A DNA stretch of 64,000 nt from Primorskyibacter flagellatus (GCF_900176485.1 NZ_FWYD01000002.1:1-64000), one strand, 5' to 3'. Shown: positions 8,167-17,085, counted from the first letter of the stretch. Notes: a model not told the origin generated them from the letters alone. Translations and numbers: made by a program.

Positions 8167-9990
8167 ATGGACGATCAGAATAAAAACCTCATTCTTGCGA
8201 CGGCGCTTAGCTTCGCGGTGATCCTGGCTTGGTTCGTACTTTTTCCGCCGCCCGAGCAGGCCACACCTGATCCAAACGCCCCGACCGTCACTCAACAGGA
8301 CACTGCATCAGATACGGCAGCGGTGCCCATGGCAGCGCCATCCTCTGGCACGAACGCGGGTGCTGCCGAAGCCGCGACGCCGCAAAACGCCGACGAAGCG
8401 CCGCGGATTGCCATCGAAACGCCGCGGCTGAGCGGATCCGTTTCCTTGGCAGGTGGCCGCATTGATGATCTGTTCCTCAGCGACTACCGGGTCACTTTGG
8501 ACCCCGGCGCTGAAACTGTTCACATGTTGCGCCCCGTCGGATCTGACGCGCCCTATTACGCACTGTTTGGCTGGGCACCCGGTTCCGGCCTGTCGGTTGA
8601 TGACGTGCCTGGTGCCAACACGCTGTGGCAGACCGAAGGCGCGGCAACGCTCACCCCTGAGACCCCCATCACCTTGACATGGCAAAGCCCGGCTGGCCTG
8701 GCGTTCCGCCGCACCATCGCGGTGGACAACGATTTCATGTTTACTGTGACGCAGACGGTTGAGAACACCTCGGCTAACACGACAGCGCTGGCCCCTTACG
8801 GCATTCTCGCCCGCCACGGTGAACCCCAGGATCTGAAGAATTTCTTTGTTCTCCACGAAGGTGTCGTCGCGATGGCGGATGGCGAGCTTTCCGAGATCGA
8901 CTATGACGATATCGTCGATTACGCCATCAATGCCAACGAAGGTGCCAGAGCAGAGGTCACGCAGGTCGCCTCCAACGGCTGGGTCGGGTTTACCGACCAT
9001 TACTGGATGTCGACGCTCGTTCCGACCCCCGGTGCCGCCTACAAATCGGTCGTGAAATATGACGACCGGCGCGACATCTACCAGACAGAGGCGGTTCGTC
9101 CGACAATCACGCTTGCGCCGGGTGAAACGTCCGAAGTCTCAACTCAGCTCTTCGCCGGTTCAAAAGAGTGGGAAACCATCCGCGAGTATCAAAAGGGAGG
9201 TGTCGAACGCTTCGTCGACTCCATCGACTGGGGCTGGTTCTTCTTCCTGACCAAACCGATCTTCGCGGTCCTGCACTGGCTGAACGCGATGATCGGCAAC
9301 ATGGGCTGGTCGATCATCCTGCTGACCTTCCTGATCAAGGCACTGCTTTTCCCGCTGGCCTATAAATCCTATGTCTCCATGGCGAAGATGAAAGAGCTTC
9401 AGCCGCAGATGGAAAAGCTCAAGGAAAAGGCAGGCGACGACCGCCAGAAGATGCAGCAGGAAATGATGGCGCTCTACAAGCGCGAAAAGGTGAACCCCGC
9501 TTCGGGCTGTTTGCCGATCCTCTTGCAGATCCCGATCTTCTTTTCGCTCTACAAGGTGATTTTCGTCACGCTGGAACTGCGTCACGCGCCCTGGATCGGC
9601 TGGATTCGCGACCTGTCCGCGCCTGACCCGTCGTCGATCCTGAACCTCTTTGGCTTGCTGCCCTACGCCCCGCCGGACCCCAGTTCGATCTTCGCGATTG
9701 TCAGCCTGGGCATTCTGCCGATCCTGCTGGGTATCTCCATGTGGCTGCAGCAGAAACTGAACCCGGCCCCTGCCGACAAGACCCAAGCGATGATCTTTGC
9801 CTGGATGCCTTGGATCTTCATGTTCATGCTGGGAACCTTCGCCTCCGGGCTGGTCCTGTACTGGATCGCGAACAACACGATCACCTTCACCCAGCAATAT
9901 CTGATAATGCGCAGCCAGGGCTACAAGCCCAATGTCTTTGGCAACATCTTGTCGTCCTTCAAGAAAAAGCCAAAGCCGGACGAAAAGTAA
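8167..9990 (+). CDS. yidC: Membrane protein insertase YidC
   Basis: YidC inserts and folds inner-membrane proteins, alone or with SecYEG. The 607-residue protein has an N-terminal anchor (about 8-26), a Pro/Ala-rich linker, a periplasmic beta-sandwich domain (about 75-340) and the conserved five-helix core. The core begins near FFFLTKPIFAVLHWLNAMIG and includes the cytoplasmic coiled hairpin (MAKMKELQPQMEKLKEKAGD) and GCLPILLQIPIFFSLYKV. It ends in a short basic tail (KKKPKPDEK). The length is normal for a Gram-negative YidC. Its stop overlaps the next start as TAATG, so the MOSC gene is coupled to it. Confidence 0.98.
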   Translation: MDDQNKNLILATALSFAVILAWFVLFPPPEQATPDPNAPTVTQQDTASDTAAVPMAAPSSGTNAGAAEAATPQNADEAPRIAIETPRLSGSVSLAGGRIDDLFLSDYRVTLDPGAETVHMLRPVGSDAPYYALFGWAPGSGLSVDDVPGANTLWQTEGAATLTPETPITLTWQSPAGLAFRRTIAVDNDFMFTVTQTVENTSANTTALAPYGILARHGEPQDLKNFFVLHEGVVAMADGELSEIDYDDIVDYAINANEGARAEVTQVASNGWVGFTDHYWMSTLVPTPGAAYKSVVKYDDRRDIYQTEAVRPTITLAPGETSEVSTQLFAGSKEWETIREYQKGGVERFVDSIDWGWFFFLTKPIFAVLHWLNAMIGNMGWSIILLTFLIKALLFPLAYKSYVSMAKMKELQPQMEKLKEKAGDDRQKMQQEMMALYKREKVNPASGCLPILLQIPIFFSLYKVIFVTLELRHAPWIGWIRDLSAPDPSSILNLFGLLPYAPPDPSSIFAIVSLGILPILLGISMWLQQKLNPAPADKTQAMIFAWMPWIFMFMLGTFASGLVLYWIANNTITFTQQYLIMRSQGYKPNVFGNILSSFKKKPKPDEK

Positions 9991-10730
9991 TGGTCCGTCT
10001 CACGCAGATCTGGCGGCACCCGGTCAAATCCCATGGGCATGAGGCATTGTCGCAGGTCAGCCTCACGGCTGGCCAGACACTGCCCTGGGACAGAACCTGG
10101 GCCGTTGCGCATGAAGCCTCCAAAGCCGATGGATCTGCTTGGGTGCCTTGCGCCAATTTTTCACGCGGATCAAAGGCACCGGGGTTGATGGCGATCAGCG
10201 CGCAGCTTGACGAAGAAACGTCGACGCTGACCCTGACCCATCCCGACTTGCCAAAATTGACGGTTCGCCCCGATGAGGAAGGTGCCCGCCTGATCGACTG
10301 GGCGCGCCCTGTCATGCCCGCAGACCGCGCGGCCTCTGCACGGGTAATCCGTGTGCCGGGGCGCGGCATGACCGACAGCGCATTCCCGTCCATATCCATC
10401 GGCAATCTCGCCACACATCGCGCGATCGAACAGAAACTGGGTCAGAGCCTTGATGTCCGGCGCTGGCGGATAAATCTCTGGCTCGACGGGCTGGAAGCTT
10501 GGAAAGAGTTCGACTGGATCGGCCAAGAGATCCGCATCGCTAATGTCAGCTTGCGTATCCGGGAACCGATTACCCGCTGCATGGCCACCACGGCAAATCC
10601 CGACACCGGGATCCGCGATGCCGATACGCTTGGCACGCTCAAGACATGGGGCCATACCGACATGGGCATCTATGCCGAGGTTTCCGCCTCGGGAAAAATC
10701 GCCATCGGCGACAGTTTGGAGGCCTCGTAA
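9990..10730 (+). CDS. MOSC domain protein
   Basis: The 246-residue protein has an MOSC N-terminal beta-barrel (TQIWRHPVKSHGHEAL) and a C-terminal MOSC domain with IRIANVSLRIREPITRCMATTANPDTG, including the conserved Cys in the TRC motif that could coordinate molybdenum. MOSC proteins are molybdenum cofactor sulfurase-related enzymes such as YcbX and mARC, which detoxify N-hydroxylated compounds. Substrate and reductase partner are not identifiable here. Start overlaps yidC (TAATG) and stop overlaps engB (TAATG), so three genes are translationally chained. Confidence 0.88.
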   Translation: MVRLTQIWRHPVKSHGHEALSQVSLTAGQTLPWDRTWAVAHEASKADGSAWVPCANFSRGSKAPGLMAISAQLDEETSTLTLTHPDLPKLTVRPDEEGARLIDWARPVMPADRAASARVIRVPGRGMTDSAFPSISIGNLATHRAIEQKLGQSLDVRRWRINLWLDGLEAWKEFDWIGQEIRIANVSLRIREPITRCMATTANPDTGIRDADTLGTLKTWGHTDMGIYAEVSASGKIAIGDSLEAS

Positions 10731-11380
10731 TGCAACTCCCTTTTCCCCTCGCGGAAGAGCCTGACGCCGCGACCCGCGAAAAGGGGCGGCTGCTGTTTGC
10801 CGCCGAATCGCAGTTCCTCAAGGGCGTCGTGGCAATGGACGGCCTGCCCGATGCCGACCGAATAGAAGTGTGCTTTGCCGGACGCTCCAATGTCGGCAAG
10901 TCCACCTTGATAAATGCCCTGACCGGAACCAAGGCGCTTGCCCGCGCCTCCAACACCCCCGGACGCACGCAAGAGATCAACTTCTTCACCCAGTCCGACA
11001 GCCATTACCTCGTCGATCTGCCCGGCTATGGCTATGCCAATGCCCCGCTGGCAGTGGTCGAAAAATGGCAGCGCTTGCTGAAGCGCTACCTCTCTGGCCG
11101 CGCCAACTTGCGCCGCGCCTTCGTTCTCGTGGATACCCGCCATGGCGTCAAAGCCGTCGACGAGGAAATCATGACCCTGCTTGATCAATCTGCCGTCACC
11201 TTCCAGGTGGTGATGACCAAGGCCGACAAGGTCAAACCCGCAGAACAGGAAAAAACCCTGACCCAGGTGCGCGCGGCACTCACCAAACACCCGGCGGCTT
11301 ACCCGGAAATCGTTGTGACCTCCTCAGAAAAATCCGACGGCCTGGAAACCCTGCGCAGCATCATTGCCGAGCTCGACTGA
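10730..11380 (+). CDS. engB: Ribosome biogenesis GTPase EngB (YihA/YsxC)
   Basis: EngB is an essential GTPase in large-subunit assembly. The 216-residue protein shows G1 GRSNVGKST (51-59), G2 region [13 protein letters not shown]3 DLPGYGYA, G4 MTKADKV and G5 TSSEKSDG. The start at 10730 overlaps the MOSC stop and has GGAGG 8-9 bases upstream. A dispersed hairpin repeat follows from 11386, five bases past the stop. The neighbouring argB begins 173 bases later. Confidence 0.96.
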   Translation: MQLPFPLAEEPDAATREKGRLLFAAESQFLKGVVAMDGLPDADRIEVCFAGRSNVGKSTLINALTGTKALARASNTPGRTQEINFFTQSDSHYLVDLPGYGYANAPLAVVEKWQRLLKRYLSGRANLRRAFVLVDTRHGVKAVDEEIMTLLDQSAVTFQVVMTKADKVKPAEQEKTLTQVRAALTKHPAAYPEIVVTSSEKSDGLETLRSIIAELD

Positions 11381-11385
11381 CCTCC

Positions 11386-11439
11386 CTTCTTCTTGGCGAA
11401 AATACTCCGGGGAGCGCGAGGGGTCGGCCCCTCGCTCCT
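11386..11439 (-). repeat. Dispersed hairpin repeat, copy 1
   Basis: On the minus strand this is GGAGCGAGGGGCC...CCCCTCGCGCTCC followed by CCGGAGTATTTT and CCAAGAAGAAG. Near-identical copies lie at 16981-17034 and 22671-22723. The core folds as GAG-CGAGGGG/CCCCTCG-CTC with a two-base bulge. It starts five bases after the engB stop, in the direction of engB transcription, without a proper T tract after the hairpin. It is therefore better described as a REP-like element than as a classic terminator. Confidence 0.85.
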
Positions 11440-11553
11440 GCACTCGCCAAGATCCCCTACTATCAGCCATTCAGCGTGACGCGGCCCAAAGCACCCCTTG
11501 CACCCTCTGCCTGTGCATCCGATAAACGTTGCAGACCGACAGGGATGCCAAGG

Positions 11554-12441
11554 ATGAAGAAGCGCGCCATGAACCAGGACTGGATCACCACCGCCCGAAC
11601 GCTGTCAGAAGCCCTGCCCTACATGCAGCGCTACTCAGGTGCCATCGTGGTGGTGAAATTCGGCGGCAACGCGATGGGCGACGCCGATGCGATGGCCGAA
11701 TTCGCCCGTGACATCGTGCTGATGCGCCAGGTCGGCGTGAATCCGGTTGTGGTCCATGGCGGCGGCCCGATGATCAATGACCTTCTGGGGCGGCTTGGCA
11801 TCGAGTCCAAATTCGTCCGGGGCAAACGCGTCACCGATCAGGCCACGGTCGAGGTGGTCGAGATGGTCCTGACCGGCCTTGTCAACAAACGAATCGTTCA
11901 GGCGATCATGGACGAAGGCGGCCGCGCCGTCGGGCTGTCGGGCAAGGATGACGACCTGATGGTCTGCGAGGCGGACGACCCGGAACTGGGCTTTGTCGGC
12001 CGCCCGATCGAGATGAACGTGCAGGTCCTGCGCGACCTCTTCTCGGCAGGGATCATCCCCGTCGTTGCACCCGTGGCAACCGGCATGGATCCGCTAGAGA
12101 CGTTCAACGTCAACGGCGACACTGCAGCGGGTGCCATCGCAGGCGCGCTCAAGGCCGACCGGCTCCTGCTTCTGACCGACGTGTCCGGCGTCAAGGACGC
12201 CTCGGGGGAGGTCGTCACCTCCATGTCCCCCGATGACGTGCGCCGTATGACCGCTGACGGCACGATCGCGGGCGGCATGATCCCCAAGACCGAAACCGCG
12301 CTGAAAGCCATCGAACAGGGCGTGCGTGCCGTGGTAATTCTGGACGGGCGCGTGTCCAACGCCTGCTTGCTGGAGTTGTTCACCGATCACGGCGCAGGGT
12401 CGCTCATCCGACGGCCAAGCCCGGCACCTACGCCAGAGTGA
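11554..12441 (+). CDS. argB: Acetylglutamate kinase
   Basis: ArgB phosphorylates N-acetyl-L-glutamate in the second step of arginine synthesis and is normally feedback-regulated by arginine. The 295-residue protein has the N-terminal [10 protein letters not shown], the ATP-binding [12 protein letters not shown], the substrate loop [13 protein letters not shown], and [15 protein letters not shown] near the C-terminal half, followed by [12 protein letters not shown] take ATG 11554 (AGGG nine bases upstream); ATG 11569 and a longer frame from 11476 are alternatives. The stop overlaps the next gene's GTG (GTGA). argF and argD are 7-10 kb away. Confidence 0.95.
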   Translation: MKKRAMNQDWITTARTLSEALPYMQRYSGAIVVVKFGGNAMGDADAMAEFARDIVLMRQVGVNPVVVHGGGPMINDLLGRLGIESKFVRGKRVTDQATVEVVEMVLTGLVNKRIVQAIMDEGGRAVGLSGKDDDLMVCEADDPELGFVGRPIEMNVQVLRDLFSAGIIPVVAPVATGMDPLETFNVNGDTAAGAIAGALKADRLLLLTDVSGVKDASGEVVTSMSPDDVRRMTADGTIAGGMIPKTETALKAIEQGVRAVVILDGRVSNACLLELFTDHGAGSLIRRPSPAPTPE

Positions 12442-13127
12442 TCGCGACACGACCCGCTTCCGCGACAGGCTATGCGCGGATCGAGACGCTGGCAGCCAGC
12501 CGTTCACTAGCGATTCGCGGGGCGTTTCACCCCGGCCAAGATGATGCCGCACCCAAAGGATGTCAGACACTGCTGCTGCTCGGCCCGGACGAGCCGCGCT
12601 TCTGGTCCGTCTTCAGCGCATCGCCAGAGAAATCCGACGGCGCGCCGCACCCTCTCGACCGCTGGTCAAAACGGCAGGCCGGCGCATTGGCGCAAGAGAT
12701 CGGTGCGCAGGCCATTTACCCCTCTGACGGCCCACCATGGCCGCCATTCATTGCCTGGGCGCTTGCCTCTGGCCGGAACCACGTCTCGCCCACCGGGCTG
12801 CTGGTGCAGGATCAGGCGGGCCTCCTTGTCAGCTTCCGTGCCGCCCTTGCAATGCATGACCGGCTGGATCTGCCATCCTCACCACCCTCCCCCTGTACGT
12901 CCTGCGCAGCACCCTGCACCACTGCCTGTCCTGTGGGTGCACTCGCCCCCGAGCAGGATTATGACATCGCCAAATGCGCAGCCCATGTGCGCTCGGCACA
13001 GGGGCAGGCCTGCCGAACGGGCTGCCTTGTGCGTCGGGCATGTCCAGCCTCCAGTCGCCTGGGCCGCGACCCGGCACAATCCGCGTTCCACATGGCCGCC
13101 TTCCTGAAAGGACAGACATGCGCCTGA
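12438..13127 (+). CDS. Ferredoxin-like Fe-S cluster protein of unknown role
   Basis: The 229-residue protein starts with GTG overlapping the argB stop. Its C-terminal third holds a ferredoxin-type cluster motif ([13 protein letters not shown], about 154-166) and further cysteines ([18 protein letters not shown]), suggesting one or two Fe-S clusters. The N-terminal two thirds are reminiscent of the non-cluster part of epoxyqueuosine-reductase-like or small ferredoxin proteins, but the corrinoid-binding features of QueG are not evident. Its partner and reaction are unknown. The last ten bases overlap the SixA-like gene. The argB-FeS-SixA arrangement suggests one transcript. Confidence 0.75.
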   Translation: MIATRPASATGYARIETLAASRSLAIRGAFHPGQDDAAPKGCQTLLLLGPDEPRFWSVFSASPEKSDGAPHPLDRWSKRQAGALAQEIGAQAIYPSDGPPWPPFIAWALASGRNHVSPTGLLVQDQAGLLVSFRAALAMHDRLDLPSSPPSPCTSCAAPCTTACPVGALAPEQDYDIAKCAAHVRSAQGQACRTGCLVRRACPASSRLGRDPAQSAFHMAAFLKGQTCA

Positions 13128-13612
13128 TCCTCATGCGTCACGCCAAATCCAGCTGGGACGACTTTACCCAGCCGGACCACAGCCGCCCGCTGAATGACCG
13201 CGGCAGACGCAACGCTCGCGCGCTCGGTGCCTGGCTGCGCAGCAACGACTATCTGCCGGATAAGGTGCTCTGCTCGACCGCGACGCGCACCCGCGAGACA
13301 CTGGACCTTCTGGAACTGGGTGCATCCGTCGTCTACCCGGAGGACCTCTATCATGCCTCCCCCGAAACACTGCTGCGGTCACTGCAAGGGGCATCCGGAA
13401 ATACGGTTCTCATTCTCGGACATAATCCGGGAATCGGAAGTTTTGCATCAAGAGTGGTGGCGCACCGGCCTGACCATCCGCGTTTCGGGGCCTATCCGAC
13501 CGGCGCGACGCTCGTGGCCAGTTTCGATATACCGCGATGGGCCGACCTGTCGCTCAATAGCGGCACCGTCGACGCATTCATCACCCCTCGCGATCTGGCC
13601 GAACAGCCATAG
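13118..13612 (+). CDS. SixA-like histidine phosphatase family protein
   Basis: The 164-residue cytosolic protein begins [15 protein letters not shown], the RHG phosphohistidine signature of the SixA branch. It continues with RPLNDRGRRNA and a second catalytic histidine in LILGHNPGIG. In Escherichia coli, SixA removes phosphate from histidine phosphotransfer domains or the nitrogen phosphotransferase system; the substrate here is unknown. ATG 13118 has AAAGGA seven bases upstream and overlaps the preceding stop by ten bases. A longer frame from 12974 has no ribosome site. Confidence 0.88.
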   Translation: MRLILMRHAKSSWDDFTQPDHSRPLNDRGRRNARALGAWLRSNDYLPDKVLCSTATRTRETLDLLELGASVVYPEDLYHASPETLLRSLQGASGNTVLILGHNPGIGSFASRVVAHRPDHPRFGAYPTGATLVASFDIPRWADLSLNSGTVDAFITPRDLAEQP

Positions 13613-13664
13613 TTGCACCCGGCGCTCTCCACACGCGCCAAGGCCGGACCCGAAGGCCCGGCCC

Positions 13665-13705
13665 ACGTTTCACCGACGGCGGCTGCGCCGCCCGAGGAGA
13701 AACGT
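13665..13705. terminator. Long hairpin between convergent genes
   Basis: ACGTTTC (13665-13671) pairs with GAAACGT (13699-13705) around an inner stem GGCGGC/GCCGCC. A second small hairpin (GGCCGG/CCGGCC) lies at 13642-13663. The position, between the ends of the SixA-like gene and the PCu(A)C gene, fits a bidirectional terminator, although no T tract is present on either side. Confidence 0.5.
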
Positions 13706-13724
13706 CCCCCCGGCCCGGAGACAC

Positions 13725-14162
13725 TCAGCGGTCAAGATCGACAGGCACCTCGACAACCACCTCACCTGCCTTCTCGAAGGTCAGGGTCAGCGTGACGGTG
13801 TCGCCTTGCGCCAGCGGGTGCTTCAACCCCATCAGCATCACATGATCCGCGCCGCGTTCCAGCATGTGAACGCCGCCCGCAGGCACAAGAATCCCATCCG
13901 GCACATGGCGCATCTGCATCACGCCATTGCCGCCGTCGATATGGGTGTGCAGCTCCACCTTCTCGGCCACATCAGAGGCTACACCGATCAGCCGGTCAGC
14001 CTCATCGCCATGGTTTTCAAGCATCATGAAGGCAGCCCCCGACTTGGCACCGGGACCAGACACACGGGCATAAGAATCATGCGCATGCATCACGTTAGTG
14101 TCGGCAAACAGCGGCGTTGCGGTCAGGGCAAGCGCCAGGACGGCGCGGGAAATGAAAGACAT
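13725..14162 (-). CDS. Periplasmic PCu(A)C copper chaperone
   Basis: The 145-residue protein has a signal peptide (about 1-20, ending ATPLFA-DT). Its mature domain contains the copper-binding pattern of the family: ELHTH, then VMQMRHV, then HMLERGADHVMLMGL with spaced His and Met. PCu(A)C proteins deliver Cu(I) to the CuA or CuB centres of respiratory oxidases in the periplasm. This suits the cbb3 oxidase encoded at 42-45 kb. A DUF2946 gene lies 45 bases upstream on the same strand, and the two are probably cotranscribed. No Sco gene is adjacent. Confidence 0.9.
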   Translation of the reverse strand: MSFISRAVLALALTATPLFADTNVMHAHDSYARVSGPGAKSGAAFMMLENHGDEADRLIGVASDVAEKVELHTHIDGGNGVMQMRHVPDGILVPAGGVHMLERGADHVMLMGLKHPLAQGDTVTLTLTFEKAGEVVVEVPVDLDR

Positions 14163-14207
14163 GAGGTCTCTCCTGTCAATAATTGGGAAGTCAGTAGATA
14201 AGATAAC

Positions 14208-14573
14208 TCAGACGGGTTTTGACAGGTCGCGCAGCGGCGGACCCCGCGCTTTTGGCGCAAAGCTGTCCGCGCCTCCCACACGCACCAGTGCCGCGCGAAA
14301 GACCAGCGTCTGTCCCGCCCGGTGCGGCAGCGCCTCTACCGGGTCCGCCGCCACAGCCATCAACAGGCTCAGCGCGCAATCGGGGCAAATATGCGACGGG
14401 GAAACCGGGTTGCCTTCGGCATCTACCTGCACCGTCACGACGCCGGTCCCGGTGCACAGCACAATTTGTCCGGCGACCATGGTCTGTCCGCGCGCCAAAG
14501 CCATGCTCTGCGCCGTCAGCGTCAAGACCAACGCAAGCATCACTGCGACAAGGCTGCGGAAAACCGGTGTCAT
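14208..14573 (-). CDS. DUF2946-type exported protein
   Basis: The 121-residue protein has an N-terminal signal sequence (about 1-26), a Cys in IVLCTGTG, a conserved HICPDCALSLL motif (about 61-71) and a C-terminal ARGPP, which are hallmarks of DUF2946. His plus two cysteines spaced C-x2-C could bind copper or another soft metal in the periplasm. Genes of this family are often found beside copper-handling genes, and here the PCu(A)C chaperone follows directly. Function is inferred only from that context. Confidence 0.75.
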   Translation of the reverse strand: MTPVFRSLVAVMLALVLTLTAQSMALARGQTMVAGQIVLCTGTGVVTVQVDAEGNPVSPSHICPDCALSLLMAVAADPVEALPHRAGQTLVFRAALVRVGGADSFAPKARGPPLRDLSKPV

Positions 14574-14613
14574 GGCGTCACTCTAGCCAGTAGTTCCGGG
14601 TGTTCGACGCGAC

Positions 14614-14648
14614 AAAAGGAAACAGCCCCGCCGGTAAAGGCGAGGCTG
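14614..14648 (-). terminator. Rho-independent terminator of rpmB
   Basis: On the minus strand CAGCCTCGCC, loop TTTACC and GGCGGGGCTG form a ten-base stem with one G-T pair or mismatch, followed by TTTCCTTTT. It lies 26 bases after the rpmB stop and ahead of the DUF2946 gene. Confidence 0.85.
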
Positions 14649-14674
14649 CATATTGTCCCTCGATCATAAGCTTG

Positions 14675-14965
14675 TCAGGCCGTTGCGGCCAGCGCCTTTG
14701 CGATCTCTTTCTTCACTTTCAGCGCGGTGGCCGAAAGCTCGTCATCCTTGGCTTTCGCAAGGTATGCGTCCAGCCCACCACGGTGATCAACGCTGCGCAG
14801 CGCCGAAGCCGAAATACGCAGCTTGATGCCACGGTCCAGCGCTTCGGATTGCAGCGTGACGTCGTTCAGGTTCGGCAGGAAACGACGGCGGGTCTTGTTG
14901 TTGGCATGGCTGACATTGTTGCCAGTCATCGGGCCTTTTCCGGTCAATTCGCAACGGCGCGACAT
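14675..14965 (-). CDS. rpmB: 50S ribosomal protein L28
   Basis: The 96-residue protein begins [20 protein letters not shown] and continues [11 protein letters not shown], the L28 signature. It is part of the large ribosomal subunit. The start at 14965 matches the family N-terminus; the open frame extends upstream to 15010 without support. It is a separate unit, with a candidate promoter at 15056-15084 and a clear terminator at 14614-14648. Confidence 0.97.
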   Translation of the reverse strand: MSRRCELTGKGPMTGNNVSHANNKTRRRFLPNLNDVTLQSEALDRGIKLRISASALRSVDHRGGLDAYLAKAKDDELSATALKVKKEIAKALAATA

Positions 14966-15055
14966 GTGTCCATCCTCGTCTGGTTCCGGCAAAAGCCTCG
15001 CTTTCGCCAATATTAAAAGGCACTGCCGCAGCAGCGCCCGGAAACTGGTTGGGTG

Positions 15056-15084
15056 TCATTAGGGCCTATGCCCCAGCCCGTCAA
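15056..15084 (-). promoter_or_regulatory. Candidate rpmB promoter
   Basis: On the minus strand CTTGACG is followed after 17 bases by TAATGA. The -35 element fits the alphaproteobacterial consensus well; the -10 is weak. It overlaps the end of the upstream hydrolase gene and lies about 90 bases before the rpmB start. Confidence 0.35.
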
Positions 15085-15911
15085 GAGGCATCGGGCGGAT
15101 TCCGCCCTGCTTGTGCGACAGCAACCAGCCTGTCTGCCCGTTCAGCCGCGAACTCTGCCAATTCCGGCCGCTGTCTGCGCGCCGCGACCTTCGCGATATG
15201 CGACCAGTAATGGTCCGATTCGCGGCGGCTGGTCCGGTGCAGCGCGATGACGCGCGCCGGGTCTACCTCGTCGGACAGCAGAAGTGTCTGCAACTCGCCG
15301 AAATGCCCGCCCTGCCGCAAGACGCGACTTGCCGGATGCCCGCCCCCGCCCAGGCGGCAGATGCGCAGCTTGGGGAACACCGTCTGGATCATCTCGGCAT
15401 TCACCACATCCAGCCGCTTGAACGGATCGCACAGGATCACCCCTTGCAGACTGCGCCGCGCCGTGGCGTCCAGACTGCCCAGCGCATCATCAAAACCGTC
15501 CGCACAATCACGATAGCGCGCATCCCCCGGCAGCAGCCTTGGCGAGATCGTGAATTGCGGCGAGACGGCGACCAGCTGCCGCAGCCGCAACGGTTTGGAA
15601 AACCGCAGCGCTGCATAGCCTCCCATCGAAAAGCCGATGGCAGAGACACGCCGGTAGCGCGAGGTCAAATTCCGCAGGACTTTCGCGATCTCCAGCGTGT
15701 CGGCATTGATGTACCAATCGTTGTGCCGGCTTTGAAGGTGCAAGTGCGCATGGTTGTGGCGAATGAAGCTGTGAACGGGGCTGGCACCGCTGAACGTTCC
15801 CGGATCATTCACTCTTTGCCGAAAGGTGACAAACAGGCGGTCAGCATCAGGATTGAACAGGCTGGCACGTATCAGATCACCGTCAAAGACGCGGTCTTCA
15901 GTCCCGGCCAC
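15081..15911 (-). CDS. Alpha/beta hydrolase-fold protein
   Basis: The protein of about 276 residues has a nucleophile elbow GFSMGGYAAL (about 115-124) typical of serine alpha/beta hydrolases. Aspartate candidates follow, and a C-terminal histidine may lie in GGGGHPASRVLRQGGHFGE. The C-terminal 60 residues are rich in Arg/Ala and unlike the core. The start is probably GTG 15911, four bases after the meaB stop; an ATG at 15983 would overlap meaB by 68 bases. Substrate is unknown. Coupling to meaB suggests cotranscription but not a shared reaction. Confidence 0.7.
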   Translation of the reverse strand: MAGTEDRVFDGDLIRASLFNPDADRLFVTFRQRVNDPGTFSGASPVHSFIRHNHAHLHLQSRHNDWYINADTLEIAKVLRNLTSRYRRVSAIGFSMGGYAALRFSKPLRLRQLVAVSPQFTISPRLLPGDARYRDCADGFDDALGSLDATARRSLQGVILCDPFKRLDVVNAEMIQTVFPKLRICRLGGGGHPASRVLRQGGHFGELQTLLLSDEVDPARVIALHRTSRRESDHYWSHIAKVAARRQRPELAEFAAERADRLVAVAQAGRNPPDAS

Positions 15912-15915
15912 GGAT

Positions 15916-16893
15916 TCAGCCGCCCAGATAGGTCTGCATGAGTTCCACCGCCGCAGCCGAGGGAGTCGCCTGTCCCGTTTCAACCTGGCGCGCGAGTGTT
16001 TCCAGCGCGCCCTTGATGGGCTCGCGGCGCAGACGTGACAACAGGGACTGGCGCACCTCTTCCTCGAACCAGAACCGGGCCTGTGCTGCGCGGCGGCTGT
16101 CGAAATGCCCGGCGTCGCGGCGCCAGTCCGTCAGGGCGGTCATCTCGTCCCAGGCATTTTGGATGCCTTCGTCTTCCAGTGCGGACACGGTCATCGCCTT
16201 GGGAAAGCCGTCCGGGTCCTGAGGCCGCTTGCGCAACAGCCGCAACGCGCCCGCATAGTCGGCGCGGGTGCGTGTCGCCGCGGGTTTCAGGTCTCCATCC
16301 GCCTTGTTGACCAAGATAAGATCCGCGATTTCCATGATGCCGCGTTTGACGCCCTGCAATTCGTCGCCGCCAGCAGGGGCCAGCAACAGCACGAAAAGAT
16401 CGGCCATTTCGGCCACCATGGTCTCGGACTGGCCGACCCCCACGGTTTCGATCAACACTACGTCAAAGCCCGCCGCCTCGCACAGCGCCACCGCCTCGCG
16501 CGACCGGCGCGCGACGCCGCCCAACTGGCTTTGGCTGGGGGATGGCCGGATAAAGGCATTTGCGTCGCGGCTGAGCCGGTCCATCCGGGTCTTGTCGCCC
16601 AGAATCGACCCGCCAGAGCGGACGGAGGACGGATCGACCGCCAGAACAGCCACTTTCAGGCCTTTGCCGGTGAGAAAACAGCCGAAGGTTTCGATAAAGG
16701 TCGATTTGCCCACGCCCGGCGTTCCCGAAAGACCTATGCGCAAGGCCTGCCGGCCTGAGCCCTTGAGTTCGTCCAGCAAGGCCGCCGCAAGTTTGCGATG
16801 ATCATCGCGTCCGCTTTCCACCAATGTGATCGCCCGCGCCAAGGCGCGACGTTCGCCTGCAAGGATGCGTTGCGCCGTGTCTGGAATATCCAT
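15916..16893 (-). CDS. meaB: MeaB/ArgK-family G3E GTPase (methylmalonyl-CoA mutase chaperone)
   Basis: MeaB protects and reloads adenosylcobalamin-dependent methylmalonyl-CoA mutase. The 325-residue protein has Walker A GTPGVGKST, the family motif VLAVDPSSVRSGGSILGDKTRM, ETVGVGQSE and the G4-like NKADGD. The start at 16893 has GAGGG six bases upstream. No mutase gene lies in the window, so it acts in trans or on another B12 mutase such as ethylmalmonyl-CoA mutase, which Rhodobacteraceae use in acetate assimilation (inference). It is divergent from hrpB, with a REP-like repeat between them. Confidence 0.92.
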   Translation of the reverse strand: MDIPDTAQRILAGERRALARAITLVESGRDDHRKLAAALLDELKGSGRQALRIGLSGTPGVGKSTFIETFGCFLTGKGLKVAVLAVDPSSVRSGGSILGDKTRMDRLSRDANAFIRPSPSQSQLGGVARRSREAVALCEAAGFDVVLIETVGVGQSETMVAEMADLFVLLLAPAGGDELQGVKRGIMEIADLILVNKADGDLKPAATRTRADYAGALRLLRKRPQDPDGFPKAMTVSALEDEGIQNAWDEMTALTDWRRDAGHFDSRRAAQARFWFEEEVRQSLLSRLRREPIKGALETLARQVETGQATPSAAAVELMQTYLGG

Positions 16894-16980
16894 GCCGCCC
16901 TCATTCGCTGCTTTCGCACCATTTGCATGGTTTGCGGCATGATTGTCCAGATGACCAGCGTTGGTGCGCCCAGATGGGAC

Positions 16981-17034
16981 AGGAGCGAGGGGCCAGCCCC
17001 TCGCGCTCCCCGGAGTATTTTGACCAAGAAGAAG
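16981..17034 (+). repeat. Dispersed hairpin repeat, copy 2
   Basis: This copy contains GGAGCGAGGGGCCAGCCCC, TCGCGCTCCCCGGAGTATTTT and CCAAGAAGAAG, almost identical to the copies at 11386-11439 (inverted) and 22671-22723. Unlike the other two, it lies between divergent genes (meaB and hrpB), about 50 bases before the hrpB ATG, and so within the presumed promoter or leader region. Confidence 0.85.
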
Positions 17035-17085
17035 CAGGATCGCGCGGGCTTTACGGCGGCGGGGGTGCGTTCCATAAGGCTGGGC

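Noticed and set aside
11386-11439. Rho-independent terminator of engB
   Set aside because: The hairpin has no T tract after it and the same unit occurs elsewhere, including in a promoter region, so it is treated as a dispersed repeat.
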